Assembly (NCBI GenBank): GCA_023336815.1
Contig: JAMBLJ010000061.1
Coordinates: forward strand, 1-38,831
Direction of reading: 5' to 3'
From: Actinomycetes bacterium
GTDB taxonomy: Bacteria > Actinomycetota > Acidimicrobiia > Spongiisociales > UBA5794
DNA: 38,831 nt
Below the pieces are notes generated by a model, which did not search any database, was not told the DNA's origin, and worked only from the letters and a program-made list of their open reading frames with translations. The first letter of the stretch is position 1. Each line of letters begins with the position of its first letter. The translations under genes were made by a program, and so were the position numbers. Positions 1 through 7,096 of the stretch are shown in pieces.

Positions 1-83
1 AAGTCTGTCAAACCTGCGAAGACGAAGTCTGTCAAACCTGCGAAGACGAAGTCTGTCAAACCTGCGAAGACGAAGTCTGTCAA
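1..83 (+). repeat. 24-bp tandem repeat coding KSVKPAKT
   Basis: Three identical 24-bp units occupy 1-24, 25-48 and 49-72. A fourth unit begins at 73 and keeps about 11 bases before diverging. The repeat is in frame with the Lys-rich gene and is cut by the window edge, so the true copy number is unknown. Confidence 0.95.
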
Positions 84-459
84 GACAACTGCGAAGGTCT
101 CGCGGTCAGCCTCGAAGAAGGGCGGGAAGGCTACTCAAGGGAAGAGCAACACAACCGGTGAAACTACGAACAAGGTGAGCGCTGCCAGGACGTCGATTGG
201 GGTGATCGCATCAGCGGTAGCCAAGGCGCCAGCCAGACGAAAGCGTTCAAAGATCGCTGCATCCGGTGAGACGAAGACCAGCATGTGGATCCGAACGCTC
301 GATACCGCACGTCGCCATGGATTCTTCGGTCTCGATCGTGTGCAGGTCAACGAGGACCTCAGGGGTCAGGTGCACGAACACTCGTGGGATCACCGTGTTG
401 CCCCGAAGGCCGGGCCAGGCAAACACATCTGCACCATCTGTGGGCGTATCAGACGCTAG
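1..459 (+). CDS. Lys/Ala/Pro-rich repeat protein, 3' end only, with C-terminal CxxC tail
   Basis: The reading frame is open from base 1 and stops with TAG at 457-459, so the start lies outside the window. The first 72 bases are three perfect copies of a 24-bp unit encoding KSVKPAKT, followed by a fourth, diverging copy. Such Lys/Ala/Pro repeats resemble histone-H1-like or HU-tail DNA-binding regions, so a nucleoid-associated role is likely but inferred. After the repeats comes a further basic stretch, then a non-repetitive C-terminus of about 65 residues with an EHSWDH segment and a terminal HICTICGRIRR. The CxxC with nearby His residues could be a small zinc site. The 152 visible residues are only part of the protein. 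The stop overlaps the stop of the next, convergent gene by 4 bp (CTAG). I do not recognise a named family for the C-terminus. Confidence 0.8.
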   Translation, partial: KSVKPAKTKSVKPAKTKSVKPAKTKSVKTTAKVSRSASKKGGKATQGKSNTTGETTNKVSAARTSIGVIASAVAKAPARRKRSKIAASGETKTSMWIRTLDTARRHGFFGLDRVQVNEDLRGQVHEHSWDHRVAPKAGPGKHICTICGRIRR

Positions 460-686
460 CCAGCAAGCCGATCCTCATCGGCCAGCGTGAACCATTCCGC
501 TTCGTCCGTCTCGATGACTGGATGGGCTGCTGAGGCCTTTCGGTCTGTGAGATCGGCGATCCTGGTGGGCCGATGATGCTGCTCGATGTGCCTCCGGGCC
601 GCGGAGTAGATGTTCCAGCCGACGTACGTAGCGTATCCTGCAACGACCATCCAGAACAGAGCGGTCGTCAGTTCGTGTGCGGTCAT
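456..686 (-). CDS. Small single-pass membrane protein
   Basis: A 76-residue protein starting MTAHELTTALFWMVVAGY, with one hydrophobic segment at about residues 6-24 and then a basic, polar tail (SAARRHIEQHHRP) ending in an acidic C-terminus. I chose the ATG at 684-686 because GAAGGGAG lies just upstream at normal spacing; a longer reading to 761 would run through an inverted repeat. It lies downstream of the minus-strand two-domain ectodomain gene and could be co-transcribed with it, although the hairpin at 734-776 may separate them. Its stop shares CTAG with the convergent Lys-rich gene. No family is recognised and the function is unknown. Confidence 0.6.
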   Translation of the reverse strand: MTAHELTTALFWMVVAGYATYVGWNIYSAARRHIEQHHRPTRIADLTDRKASAAHPVIETDEAEWFTLADEDRLAG

Positions 687-733
687 GATGCTCCCTTCTG
701 GTTCCACCGTATCTGGCGACACTGACACAAACG

Positions 734-776
734 CGATTCTCCGGTAGAACGAGCGTGTCATTCCACCGGAGAATCG
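734..776. terminator. 12-bp perfect inverted repeat, probable terminator
   Basis: CGATTCTCCGGT at 734-745 pairs exactly with ACCGGAGAATCG at 765-776, with a 19-nt loop. It lies 14 bp past the stop of the minus-strand ectodomain gene. On the minus strand the stem is followed by GCGTTTGTG, a weak T-rich tail. The loop is long for a classical terminator, so an operator or RNA processing site is possible. Confidence 0.55.
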
Positions 777-790
777 ATCACCCCCTCGTG

Positions 791-1705
791 CTACTCACCC
801 TTCGCTGGTGTCCGCGTGTTCGTAAACGAGAACTGATGGCTCCCCCCAGAGCTGGCCTTGATCGTGACGGTGAATGGTTTCTCAGAGGGCGCCTCAGGGA
901 ATTCCACCTTCATCTCCCACTTGCCGTTCTCGTTGGCGACCACACTGTTGCCCCCGTACTCTGACTGCGCCTTGACGGTGGCGCCAGGCTGGGCGGTGCC
1001 GTAGAAGACGTCGTAGGGGATCTCTTCAGCACACGAGCCGTAGGTCTGGAAGGCTGTGAACGCTACGGTCTCTTTCTCCCTGGCCGGCTTCTCTGTTTCC
1101 GCTTCCTTGGGTGCGTCGTAGTACACGGTCACTGCAGCCCTACTCACCTGACCGTCGGCGCTGATGGCCTCGAACGTGACACGGTTCTTGCCAGGTGACA
1201 GGACGAGTTCTATCCGCCACTCACCGCCACCCTGCTTTGCTGTGTACTTGCCGCGATGGACCGTCGCACCATCCGAGACGAGACCGCCAAAGACGACGAC
1301 CTTGTTCTCGACCCGTGCGCCGTCGACAGGGTGGGTGATCTTCAGCTCCGGTGCGGGCTGGTCGGTCTTCTTCGGCTCTTCCGATTCCTTGGCTGGAGCA
1401 GGTTCCTTCTTAGCCGGAGCCTCCTTGGGTTGTGTCTCGGTGAGTGTCCCCTTCGGCTTGTCTTCCTTTGCCGCAGGCTGTTCCTTGACTGATGGCGCCT
1501 GTGTGGCCGACTCGGCATGAGTTGTGGTGGACGACTCGATGCGCGCAACCGTTGTTGTCGGGCTCTCTTTGCTGGTGAACGAACCCTGGGACGACGTGGC
1601 CTCCGAGTCGTTCGTGAGTCCCGCACCGACGCCAGCGATCGCGGCTCCTCCGAGGAGAACGAGAACGAAGACTGAGATCGCCACGAGGAATGGTTTCCCC
1701 TTCAT
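791..1705 (-). CDS. Membrane-anchored protein with two beta-sandwich-like ectodomains
   Basis: A protein of about 304 residues. It begins MKGKPFLVAISVF with one hydrophobic anchor or signal segment (about residues 6-27), then a low-complexity Thr/Ser/Lys/Glu/Pro linker to about residue 115. Domain A (from PELKITHPVDGARV) resembles an Ig-like or bacterial adhesin fold. Domain B (from QTYGSC) carries YGSCxExIxYDxFxGxAxPG, SEYG and GxWxxKVxFP. Both domains match those in the protein encoded at 2437-3384, so the two are paralogs. This copy lacks the cytoplasmic N-terminus of the other. The ATG at 1705 has AAAGGA upstream; an ATG at 1726 is the alternative. The gene is divergent from the ECF sigma gene and has the same promoter motif. 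The domain fold is inferred, and the ligand is unknown. Confidence 0.75.
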   Translation of the reverse strand: MKGKPFLVAISVFVLVLLGGAAIAGVGAGLTNDSEATSSQGSFTSKESPTTTVARIESSTTTHAESATQAPSVKEQPAAKEDKPKGTLTETQPKEAPAKKEPAPAKESEEPKKTDQPAPELKITHPVDGARVENKVVVFGGLVSDGATVHRGKYTAKQGGGEWRIELVLSPGKNRVTFEAISADGQVSRAAVTVYYDAPKEAETEKPAREKETVAFTAFQTYGSCAEEIPYDVFYGTAQPGATVKAQSEYGGNSVVANENGKWEMKVEFPEAPSEKPFTVTIKASSGGSHQFSFTNTRTPAKGE

Positions 1706-1759
1706 GGATGATGGTCCTTTCATCATTGCTGGTGTGCCTTCGATCCCGATGCCCTACCT

Positions 1760-1789
1760 GTTACACGCTTGAGTCAATGCTCGGGTTTA
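1760..1789 (-). promoter_or_regulatory. Predicted ECF promoter for the divergent ectodomain gene
   Basis: Read on the minus strand, TAAACC (1789-1784), a 16-bp spacer and CGTGTAAC (1767-1760). The AAC in the -35 element, the CGT in the -10 element and the 16-bp spacing fit the general ECF sigma promoter pattern. The same arrangement occurs upstream of the sigma gene. The following bases (AGGTAGGG) are also shared with the other promoter (GGGTAAGG). Confidence 0.65.
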
Positions 1790-1831
1790 CCAAAATCCTT
1801 CGTTTGTGATCTCTCGCTGCCGATATCGAGA

Positions 1832-1861
1832 TAAACCTCGACGGCCGTCGACACGTGTAAC
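1832..1861 (+). promoter_or_regulatory. Predicted autoregulatory ECF promoter of the sigma gene
   Basis: TAAACC (1832-1837), 16-bp spacer, CGTGTAAC (1854-1861), matching the divergent promoter at the same spacing. Transcription would be expected to start around 1866-1868, only a few bases before the ATG at 1871, so the message would be nearly leaderless unless translation begins at the GTG at 1937. Confidence 0.65.
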
Positions 1862-1870
1862 GGGTAAGGG

Positions 1871-2440
1871 ATGACAGTACGACCACGATCGCGCGGCAGG
1901 TCCGCACTACAGACGACACGCCTGTCGTCGAGCGTCGTGCGCGCACGAGAGCCGTTCGAAACGTTCTACGAGCGGGAGTTTCGCCTGGTCGTGGGGCTTG
2001 CATACGCACTGTCGGGCAGTAGATCAGCCGCCGAGGATCTCGCACAGGAAGCCTTCATCGCGGCACACAGCAACTGGGACAAGATCGGTTCGTATGACAA
2101 GCCGGAGGCCTGGGTTCGGCGTGTTGTGTCAAATCTTTCCGTGTCACGTTTCCGCAGGGGCCTCACCGAGGCGAAGGCAATGACGAGGCTCGGAGGATTT
2201 CGTGCCGAAACCGCTGCTCTGCCAGACCTTCCAGCCGAGGCTGAGGAGTTCTGGGCGCATGTGCGCAAGTTGCCAAAACGACAGGCTCAGACACTGGCGC
2301 TGCACTACCTGGAGGACAAACCGGTGGCGGAGATCGCCGTCATCCTCGAATGTTCCGCAAGCACCGTGAAAGTCCATCTACACAAGGGTCGCCAGCGTCT
2401 TGCCTCGCGACTCGGTGTCAACCTTGGAGAAGATCGATGA
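1871..2440 (+). CDS. ECF-family RNA polymerase sigma factor
   Basis: A 189-residue protein with the two ECF regions. Region 2 (about residues 27-95) includes FYEREFRLVVGLAYALSGS, AEDLAQEAFIAA and WVRRVVSNLSVSRFRR. Region 4 (about 125-180) has LPKRQAQTLALHYLEDKPVAEIAVIL and a recognition-helix stretch STVKVHLHKGRQRL. It directs RNA polymerase to alternative promoters. Its own upstream region and that of the divergent gene carry a shared ECF-like promoter, so autoregulation is likely. Its stop overlaps the start of the next gene (ATGA, 2437-2440), the usual arrangement for a sigma/anti-sigma pair. The first 22 residues are basic and unlike region 2; a GTG at 1937 is an alternative start without a convincing ribosome site. 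Confidence 0.9.
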   Translation: MTVRPRSRGRSALQTTRLSSSVVRAREPFETFYEREFRLVVGLAYALSGSRSAAEDLAQEAFIAAHSNWDKIGSYDKPEAWVRRVVSNLSVSRFRRGLTEAKAMTRLGGFRAETAALPDLPAEAEEFWAHVRKLPKRQAQTLALHYLEDKPVAEIAVILECSASTVKVHLHKGRQRLASRLGVNLGEDR

Positions 2441-3384
2441 CAACGCTCGACACCCTCGCCCGATCATCCGCTGAAGCGATCCATCACAGTGTTGCGTTCG
2501 TGCCGGTTCGCCCTGCAAGCGTTGGAACCGCGGCGGGGGTAGCAGCGCTGTGGAAGTTCGGGAGCTACGCCGTTGCAGGAGCGCTTGCCGGTGTCGCTGT
2601 GGTCGGGGCGCTCATCATCGCGGGACCCGACGAGGCAGAAGTGTCCCGTGACCCTGTTCCTTCGACCACCGTGGCGCCTACGACGATCCCGATCGAGGAG
2701 GCCGTGCCGCCCACCACCGCTCCCGTACCTTCAGCGAAGACGCCAGCGCCTGTTGTGCCGCCGAGCAGCGCTATAGCACCGACCACCACGACCGTATCGG
2801 ACGCTGAGCCACCCATGCTCGAGATCCTGTCGCCATCTGATGGTGAGCGCGTGAAGACGAAGATCACCACCTTCGTGGGAAGAACCGAGCCGGATGCGAC
2901 CGTTGTCGCAAGCGGAAAATTCGAAGCCACGGTTGCAGCAGACGGGTCGTGGTCGATCGATCTCGTGCTAGCGCCCGGTGCAAACGGTGTCGTGTTCGTT
3001 GCAACAGACCCTGCTGGCAATGCAACGTCGAGACGGATGACCATCACTCTCGACGTTGAGGAACCCAAAGTGACGACCACTACCACCATCAAGGAGACGA
3101 CAACCACGACCATCGCTGCATGGGAATTCGTTGCCAACCAGAAGTACGGGTCGTGTGTTGAGCCGATTGCCTACGACATCTTCAGCGGGAAGGCCACACC
3201 AGGGACAACGGTGTCGATCTCGAGCGAATACGGTTCCGGGACGACGACCGCGAACGGTGACGGAACGTGGAATCTCAAGGTTCTGTTCCCTTCTGCGCCT
3301 TACAACAAGGTGTTCCTTGTAACGGCAAAGGACCACACGGGTGCCAAGCGGACCTTCGAGATGGTGAGCCTCTACCAGGGGTGA
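2437..3384 (+). CDS. Candidate membrane anti-sigma factor with two-domain ectodomain
   Basis: A 315-residue protein translationally coupled to the ECF sigma gene. Residues 1-42 are predicted cytoplasmic (MTTLDTLARSSAEAIHHSV), residues 43-62 form a transmembrane helix, then a Thr/Pro/Ser-rich linker leads to an Ig-like domain at about 128-208 (LEILSPSDGERVKTKIT). A second Thr-rich linker precedes domain B (about 228-315, QKYGSCVEPIAYDIFSGKATPG). The overlap with sigma and the inside-out topology suggest that it holds the sigma factor at the membrane and releases it on an outside signal. The cytoplasmic part is too short for, and lacks the Cys/His pattern of, a ZAS anti-sigma domain. The role is therefore inferred from context. 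The ectodomains are paralogous to those encoded at 791-1705. Confidence 0.7.
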   Translation: MTTLDTLARSSAEAIHHSVAFVPVRPASVGTAAGVAALWKFGSYAVAGALAGVAVVGALIIAGPDEAEVSRDPVPSTTVAPTTIPIEEAVPPTTAPVPSAKTPAPVVPPSSAIAPTTTTVSDAEPPMLEILSPSDGERVKTKITTFVGRTEPDATVVASGKFEATVAADGSWSIDLVLAPGANGVVFVATDPAGNATSRRMTITLDVEEPKVTTTTTIKETTTTTIAAWEFVANQKYGSCVEPIAYDIFSGKATPGTTVSISSEYGSGTTTANGDGTWNLKVLFPSAPYNKVFLVTAKDHTGAKRTFEMVSLYQG

Positions 3385-3452
3385 CCCGGATTCGCGACGC
3401 TGTATCTGGGCCGGTAGCATCGAAGCGTTCCTCGTGGAAAGGTGACCTTACG

Positions 3453-4529
3453 ATGCGACCCAACGAATTGATGCAGCGGTTGTCGCTACAACACCCGATA
3501 ATCCAGGCACCAATGGCGGGAGGGATCGACACTCCTCTGCTCGTGTCGACGGTCGGTGAACGTGGAGGTATCGGCTTCATCGGTGCCGCGTACCTGTCGC
3601 CCGACCGGTTGTCCTCAGCAGTTGCTGAGGTCCGCTCACTCACGGAGCGACCGTTCGGCGTGAACCTCTTCGGACCGGTCTTTCGACCCGGGCTGCCAGC
3701 CGATATCGGCAGAGCCATCGCCGCTGTCACCCCTGCCTACGCCTCGCTCGGACTCCAGGACCCAACGGGGCCAGGTGTGCCGGACGATCTGTTCGATGCG
3801 AGGCTTGAAGTCGCGCTCAACAGCGGTGCTACAGCATTGAGTTTCATCCTCAGTCCACCGACCGATACCGCGGTCGATGAGACGAGACGCCGTGGTATGA
3901 CCCTCATCGGGACAGCCACGACCGTTGCGGAGGGCAGACACCTCGAGGAGCTGGGCGTCGATGCCGTCGTGGCTCAGGGGGCGGAGGCCGGGGGCCATCG
4001 TGGAACGTTCGCTGCCGACGTTTCGCTGAGCCTTGTTGGAACTATGGCACTCGTACCCCAGATGGTCGACGCTCTCGAGATACCGGTGATCGCTGCTGGA
4101 GGGATCATGGATGGAAGAGGGATCGCGGCGGCGCTGGCGCTCGGTGCACAAGCGGTCCAGATGGGAACAGTGTTCCTCGCCACGGAGGAATCCGGTGCGG
4201 ACGCCACGTATACACGTTCCGTGCTCGCTGCAGCCGACGGCGATCCCGTGGTGACAACGGTGTTCACGGGCAAACCTGCACGGGCTATCCGGAACCGGTT
4301 CATAGTCGAAATTGAGGATGCGGGTGAAGCAGCTGTGCTCCCCTTCCCATATCAGGGAGAACTCACAGGACCGATTCGGTCTGCAGCGAAGAGACAACAC
4401 CAGGCCGGTTACCAGGCACACTGGGCCGGCCAGGGTGTGGGAATGGCGAGATCGCTCTCGACACGGGACCTGATGTCTCGGCTGGTAGAGGAAACTGACG
4501 AAGCGATCCGGCGGCTGAGTGGCCGGTAG
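3453..4529 (+). CDS. Nitronate monooxygenase family flavoprotein
   Basis: A 358-residue TIM-barrel FMN enzyme of the nitronate monooxygenase / 2-nitropropane dioxygenase family. These enzymes oxidise alkyl nitronates such as propionate 3-nitronate; some relatives are enoyl reductases. Diagnostic stretches are HPIIQAPMAGG at the N-terminus, QGAEAGGHRGTF at about residue 174 and AAGGIMDGRGIAAALALGAQAVQMGTVFL, which holds the phosphate-binding end of the barrel. The ATG at 3453 is preceded by GGAAAGGTGA; the frame is open further upstream into the preceding gene but without family similarity. It ends 6 bp from the stop of the convergent his operon. The substrate cannot be told from sequence. Confidence 0.85.
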   Translation: MRPNELMQRLSLQHPIIQAPMAGGIDTPLLVSTVGERGGIGFIGAAYLSPDRLSSAVAEVRSLTERPFGVNLFGPVFRPGLPADIGRAIAAVTPAYASLGLQDPTGPGVPDDLFDARLEVALNSGATALSFILSPPTDTAVDETRRRGMTLIGTATTVAEGRHLEELGVDAVVAQGAEAGGHRGTFAADVSLSLVGTMALVPQMVDALEIPVIAAGGIMDGRGIAAALALGAQAVQMGTVFLATEESGADATYTRSVLAAADGDPVVTTVFTGKPARAIRNRFIVEIEDAGEAAVLPFPYQGELTGPIRSAAKRQHQAGYQAHWAGQGVGMARSLSTRDLMSRLVEETDEAIRRLSGR

Positions 4530-4543
4530 GCAATCTCATTGCC
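4529..4543. terminator. Short bidirectional hairpin between convergent genes
   Basis: GGCAAT, loop CTC, ATTGCC: a perfect 6-bp stem that can extend by flanking GG/CC pairs (25-26 with 45-46 of the 45xx block). It spans the 6-bp gap between the nitronate monooxygenase stop and the hisIE stop and could serve both strands. There is no T-tract. Confidence 0.45.
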
Positions 4544-5144
4544 GCCGATCGTCAAGTTCCCGTTCGACATCCTCAAGGTCGACGCCCCGTTCTGCGAGAA
4601 GGACCAGGAGGTGGTAGATCAGGTCAGCAGATTCCTCGACCACGCGTTGACGATCTCCACCGAATTGGTGGTTCTTCGCTGCGATGACAACCTCCGAAGC
4701 CTCTTCCGTGACCTTGCGTGCAACGTCGTCGGTACCTGCCGACAAAAGCGATGCCGTATATGAGCCCTCAGGAAGATCGCGCGACCGTGCAGCGATCGTG
4801 TCCCATAGAGCGGTGATTCCGGAGGTTTCTCGCGGTCCAAAGCAGGAATAGTCACCGGTATGGCATGTGGGACCTGCCGGTCGTGCGGTTATCAGAAGTG
4901 CATCGCTGTCGCAATCGACTGCGATCGCTCCCAGGGTGAGCGTGTTCCCGCTGGTCTCGCCTTTGAGCCACTGCTGCTGTCGGCTTCGACTCCAAAAATG
5001 AACCAGACCGGTGTCGAGGGTCTCAGACAGGGCCGCTCTGTCCATGTATGCCATCATGAGAATCGCTCGTGTTCGACCATCCTGGACGATCGCGGGGACG
5101 AGTCCGTCCTCGTCCCATACGATCGCATCGATATCTAGGGCCAT
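4536..5144 (-). CDS. hisI: Bifunctional phosphoribosyl-AMP cyclohydrolase / phosphoribosyl-ATP pyrophosphatase (HisIE)
   Basis: A 202-residue fusion for steps 2 and 3 of histidine synthesis. The N-terminal HisI part shows the metal-binding DCDSD at 77-81 and zinc cysteines C94 and C101 in [12 protein letters not shown]. The C-terminal HisE part (about 110-200) has [13 protein letters not shown] and [14 protein letters not shown], the acidic helices that bind Mg and pyrophosphate. It is the last gene of the his operon and its start overlaps the end of hisF by 10 bp, implying coupled translation. Many actinobacteria have hisE and hisI as separate genes, so the fusion is notable but not unique. 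Confidence 0.95.
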   Translation of the reverse strand: MALDIDAIVWDEDGLVPAIVQDGRTRAILMMAYMDRAALSETLDTGLVHFWSRSRQQQWLKGETSGNTLTLGAIAVDCDSDALLITARPAGPTCHTGDYSCFGPRETSGITALWDTIAARSRDLPEGSYTASLLSAGTDDVARKVTEEASEVVIAAKNHQFGGDRQRVVEESADLIYHLLVLLAERGVDLEDVERELDDRRQ

Positions 5145-5914
5145 GTGACGCTCGATTCCTCGCGAACCGCGATGCCCGCACGTGAGAGCTCCTGCTTGAG
5201 GGTCCCCACCGTGTACTCGCCGTGGTGGAAGATCGAGGCCGCGAGGACGGCATCAGCGTGTCCTTTCGAGAGTGCGTCGACCATGTCAGCCGCACCCCCT
5301 GCGCCTCCCGAAGCGATCAGCGGTACATCGACGACACGACGGATGGCGGAGAGCAAATCGAGATCGTATCCGTCCTTCGTTCCGTCGCGATCCATCGATG
5401 TCACGAGGAGTTCGCCGGCTCCTAGCGAGGCACCCAGTTCGGCCCAACCGACCGCATCGACTGCTGCATCTCTGCGCCCGCCGTGTGTGTAGACCGACCA
5501 CGACTGGGGGCTGACCGTTCGTGCATCGATGGCGAGAACAACACATTGTCTCCCGAATGTCGTGGCACACTCTTTGAGAAGGTCCGGTCGTCGAACGGCG
5601 GCGGTGTTCACCGCAACCTTGTCTGCGCCTGCCCTCAGAACTGCCCTCATGTCCTCCACCGATCGCACGCCACCTCCGACCGTGAGCGGCACGTTGACCC
5701 TGGCAGCTGTTCGGGCCACAACGTCCAGGAGTGTTCGGCGTTCGTCGCTCGAGGCTGTGATATCGAGAAAGCAGATCTCGTCTGCACCCTGCGCCGCGTA
5801 TCGGCTTGCGAGTTCGACAGGGTCCCCGGCATCGACGATGTCGACGAACTGTATGCCTTTGACGACCCGCCCATCGGCGACGTCAAGACACGGGATGATC
5901 CGTTTACGCAACAC
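5135..5914 (-). CDS. hisF: Imidazole glycerol phosphate synthase cyclase subunit HisF
   Basis: A 259-residue beta/alpha barrel that, with HisH, turns PRFAR and ammonia into imidazole glycerol phosphate and AICAR. It has [18 protein letters not shown] with the catalytic Asp (the D of CLDV), [31 protein letters not shown] with the second catalytic Asp, [13 protein letters not shown] and [10 protein letters not shown] chose the GTG at 5914 because it gives V-L-R-K-R, aligned with the usual M-L-x-K-R start. It overlaps the 3' end of hisH by 11 bp. Upstream in-frame sequence belongs to hisH in another frame. Confidence 0.95.
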   Translation of the reverse strand: MLRKRIIPCLDVADGRVVKGIQFVDIVDAGDPVELASRYAAQGADEICFLDITASSDERRTLLDVVARTAARVNVPLTVGGGVRSVEDMRAVLRAGADKVAVNTAAVRRPDLLKECATTFGRQCVVLAIDARTVSPQSWSVYTHGGRRDAAVDAVGWAELGASLGAGELLVTSMDRDGTKDGYDLDLLSAIRRVVDVPLIASGGAGGAADMVDALSKGHADAVLAASIFHHGEYTVGTLKQELSRAGIAVREESSVTWP

Positions 5915-6509
5915 GACGACTCGTCCGTACCATCGATACGAAGTTGGCGAGCAGCCGCGTCCCCGATGCTCCGCTGCGCTCCGGGTGAAACTGAACGCCG
6001 ATCCGATTCCTGTCGCGAGCCGCTGCAACGAAGGTGTCCCCATGGTGTGTGGTCGCGATCACGATCTCGTCATCTCTCGGAACCGGAGCAAAGGAATGCA
6101 CGAAGTAGAACGTTTCTCCCGAGGGGATTCCTGAGAACAACGGATCACCCGTGTGATCGACGTCGTTCCAGCCCGTGTGGGGGAGAGGACGGCCAGCGAT
6201 CTCGCTCACGTTCCCCTGCATCACGCCGAGACAAGGGCGGTGGTCCTCATCGGATCGATCGAACAGCAACTGAAATCCGACACAGATACCGAGCAGAGGA
6301 CCACTCCAGGACCTGAGGGCCATATCAAGACCGGTTTCCTGCAGGCGTGCCATTGCAGGGCCCGTTGCGCCAACTCCTGGGAGCACGATCGCATCAACAT
6401 CCGCGAGTTCCTGAGATGATGAGACGAGCGTGGAATCTTCGCCAACGGTGGTGAGGGCGTTGGTTATGGATACAAGGTTTCCAGCCCCGTGGTCGATGAC
6501 GCCGATCAC
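5904..6509 (-). CDS. hisH: Imidazole glycerol phosphate synthase glutaminase subunit HisH
   Basis: A 201-residue class I glutamine amidotransferase supplying ammonia to HisF. The oxyanion and nucleophile region reads [11 protein letters not shown] and [13 protein letters not shown] (nucleophile Cys in GICVG). The His/Glu pair is in [10 protein letters not shown]. The start is a GTG at 6507-6509 that forms GTGA with the stop of hisB, giving [12 protein letters not shown], the usual N-terminus. Confidence 0.95.
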   Translation of the reverse strand: MIGVIDHGAGNLVSITNALTTVGEDSTLVSSSQELADVDAIVLPGVGATGPAMARLQETGLDMALRSWSGPLLGICVGFQLLFDRSDEDHRPCLGVMQGNVSEIAGRPLPHTGWNDVDHTGDPLFSGIPSGETFYFVHSFAPVPRDDEIVIATTHHGDTFVAAARDRNRIGVQFHPERSGASGTRLLANFVSMVRTSRRVA

Positions 6510-7096
6510 AGCGTGCCCTTCGTCGACGGAATCCCTGTGCGTCTCGGATCGATCTCGCAAGCGAGTCGGGTCGCGCGGGCCAGCGCCTTGAACGCGGCCT
6601 CGGCGATGTGATGGTCATTGCGTCCTACAGCCGAAAGGTGAACGTTGAAACGCGCGTGCGTGATGAAAGACTCGAGGGCGTGGGGAATCATCTGGGTACC
6701 GAGAGCTCCCATGCTCGGCGCACCGAAGGCGATATCGAGGACGCTGTACGGTCTGCCACCCGCATCGAGCGCCACGTTTGCGAGCGTCTCGTCCATAGGC
6801 AGAGAAACATCCGCGAATCGTGTGATGCCGGATCGATCCCCGAGAGCCGCATCGAATGCCTCGCCGAGGACGATCGCCGTGTCCTCCACGGTGTGGTGTT
6901 CATCGATATGCAGGTCACCAACCGTGGTGATCTCCAAATCGAACAATCCATGGTGGCCAAAGGCGGTCAGCAGATGGTCGAACATCCCGATGCCGGTGTT
7001 GATGGCGGTTGCACCGGATCCATCGATGACGAGATGCATCCGAATATCCGTCTCCGAGGTCTTCCGTTCGATCATCGCTTGTCTTGTACTACTCAT
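6506..7096 (-). CDS. hisB: Imidazoleglycerol-phosphate dehydratase HisB
   Basis: A 196-residue monofunctional dehydratase (no phosphatase domain) producing imidazole acetol phosphate. The duplicated Mn-binding motifs are clear: FDHLLTAFGHHG and DEHHTVEDTAIVLG in the first half, and FITHARFNVHL plus NDHHIAEAAFKALA in the second. The C-terminus, GIPSTKGTL, is typical. Its ATG overlaps the hisD stop (ATGA, 7093-7096). hisC, often between hisD and hisB in actinobacteria, is not there. A second Met at residue 8 is a possible start. Confidence 0.95.
   Translation of the reverse strand: MSSTRQAMIERKTSETDIRMHLVIDGSGATAINTGIGMFDHLLTAFGHHGLFDLEITTVGDLHIDEHHTVEDTAIVLGEAFDAALGDRSGITRFADVSLPMDETLANVALDAGGRPYSVLDIAFGAPSMGALGTQMIPHALESFITHARFNVHLSAVGRNDHHIAEAAFKALARATRLACEIDPRRTGIPSTKGTL

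Noticed and set aside
2565-3137. Minus-strand frame opposite the anti-sigma-like gene, rich in Val and Thr
   Set aside because: It is the antisense of Thr-rich linkers; no start signal and no similarity.
5915-6043. Extended N-terminus for HisF
   Set aside because: The added residues are hisH in another frame; the GTG at 5914 gives the family start.
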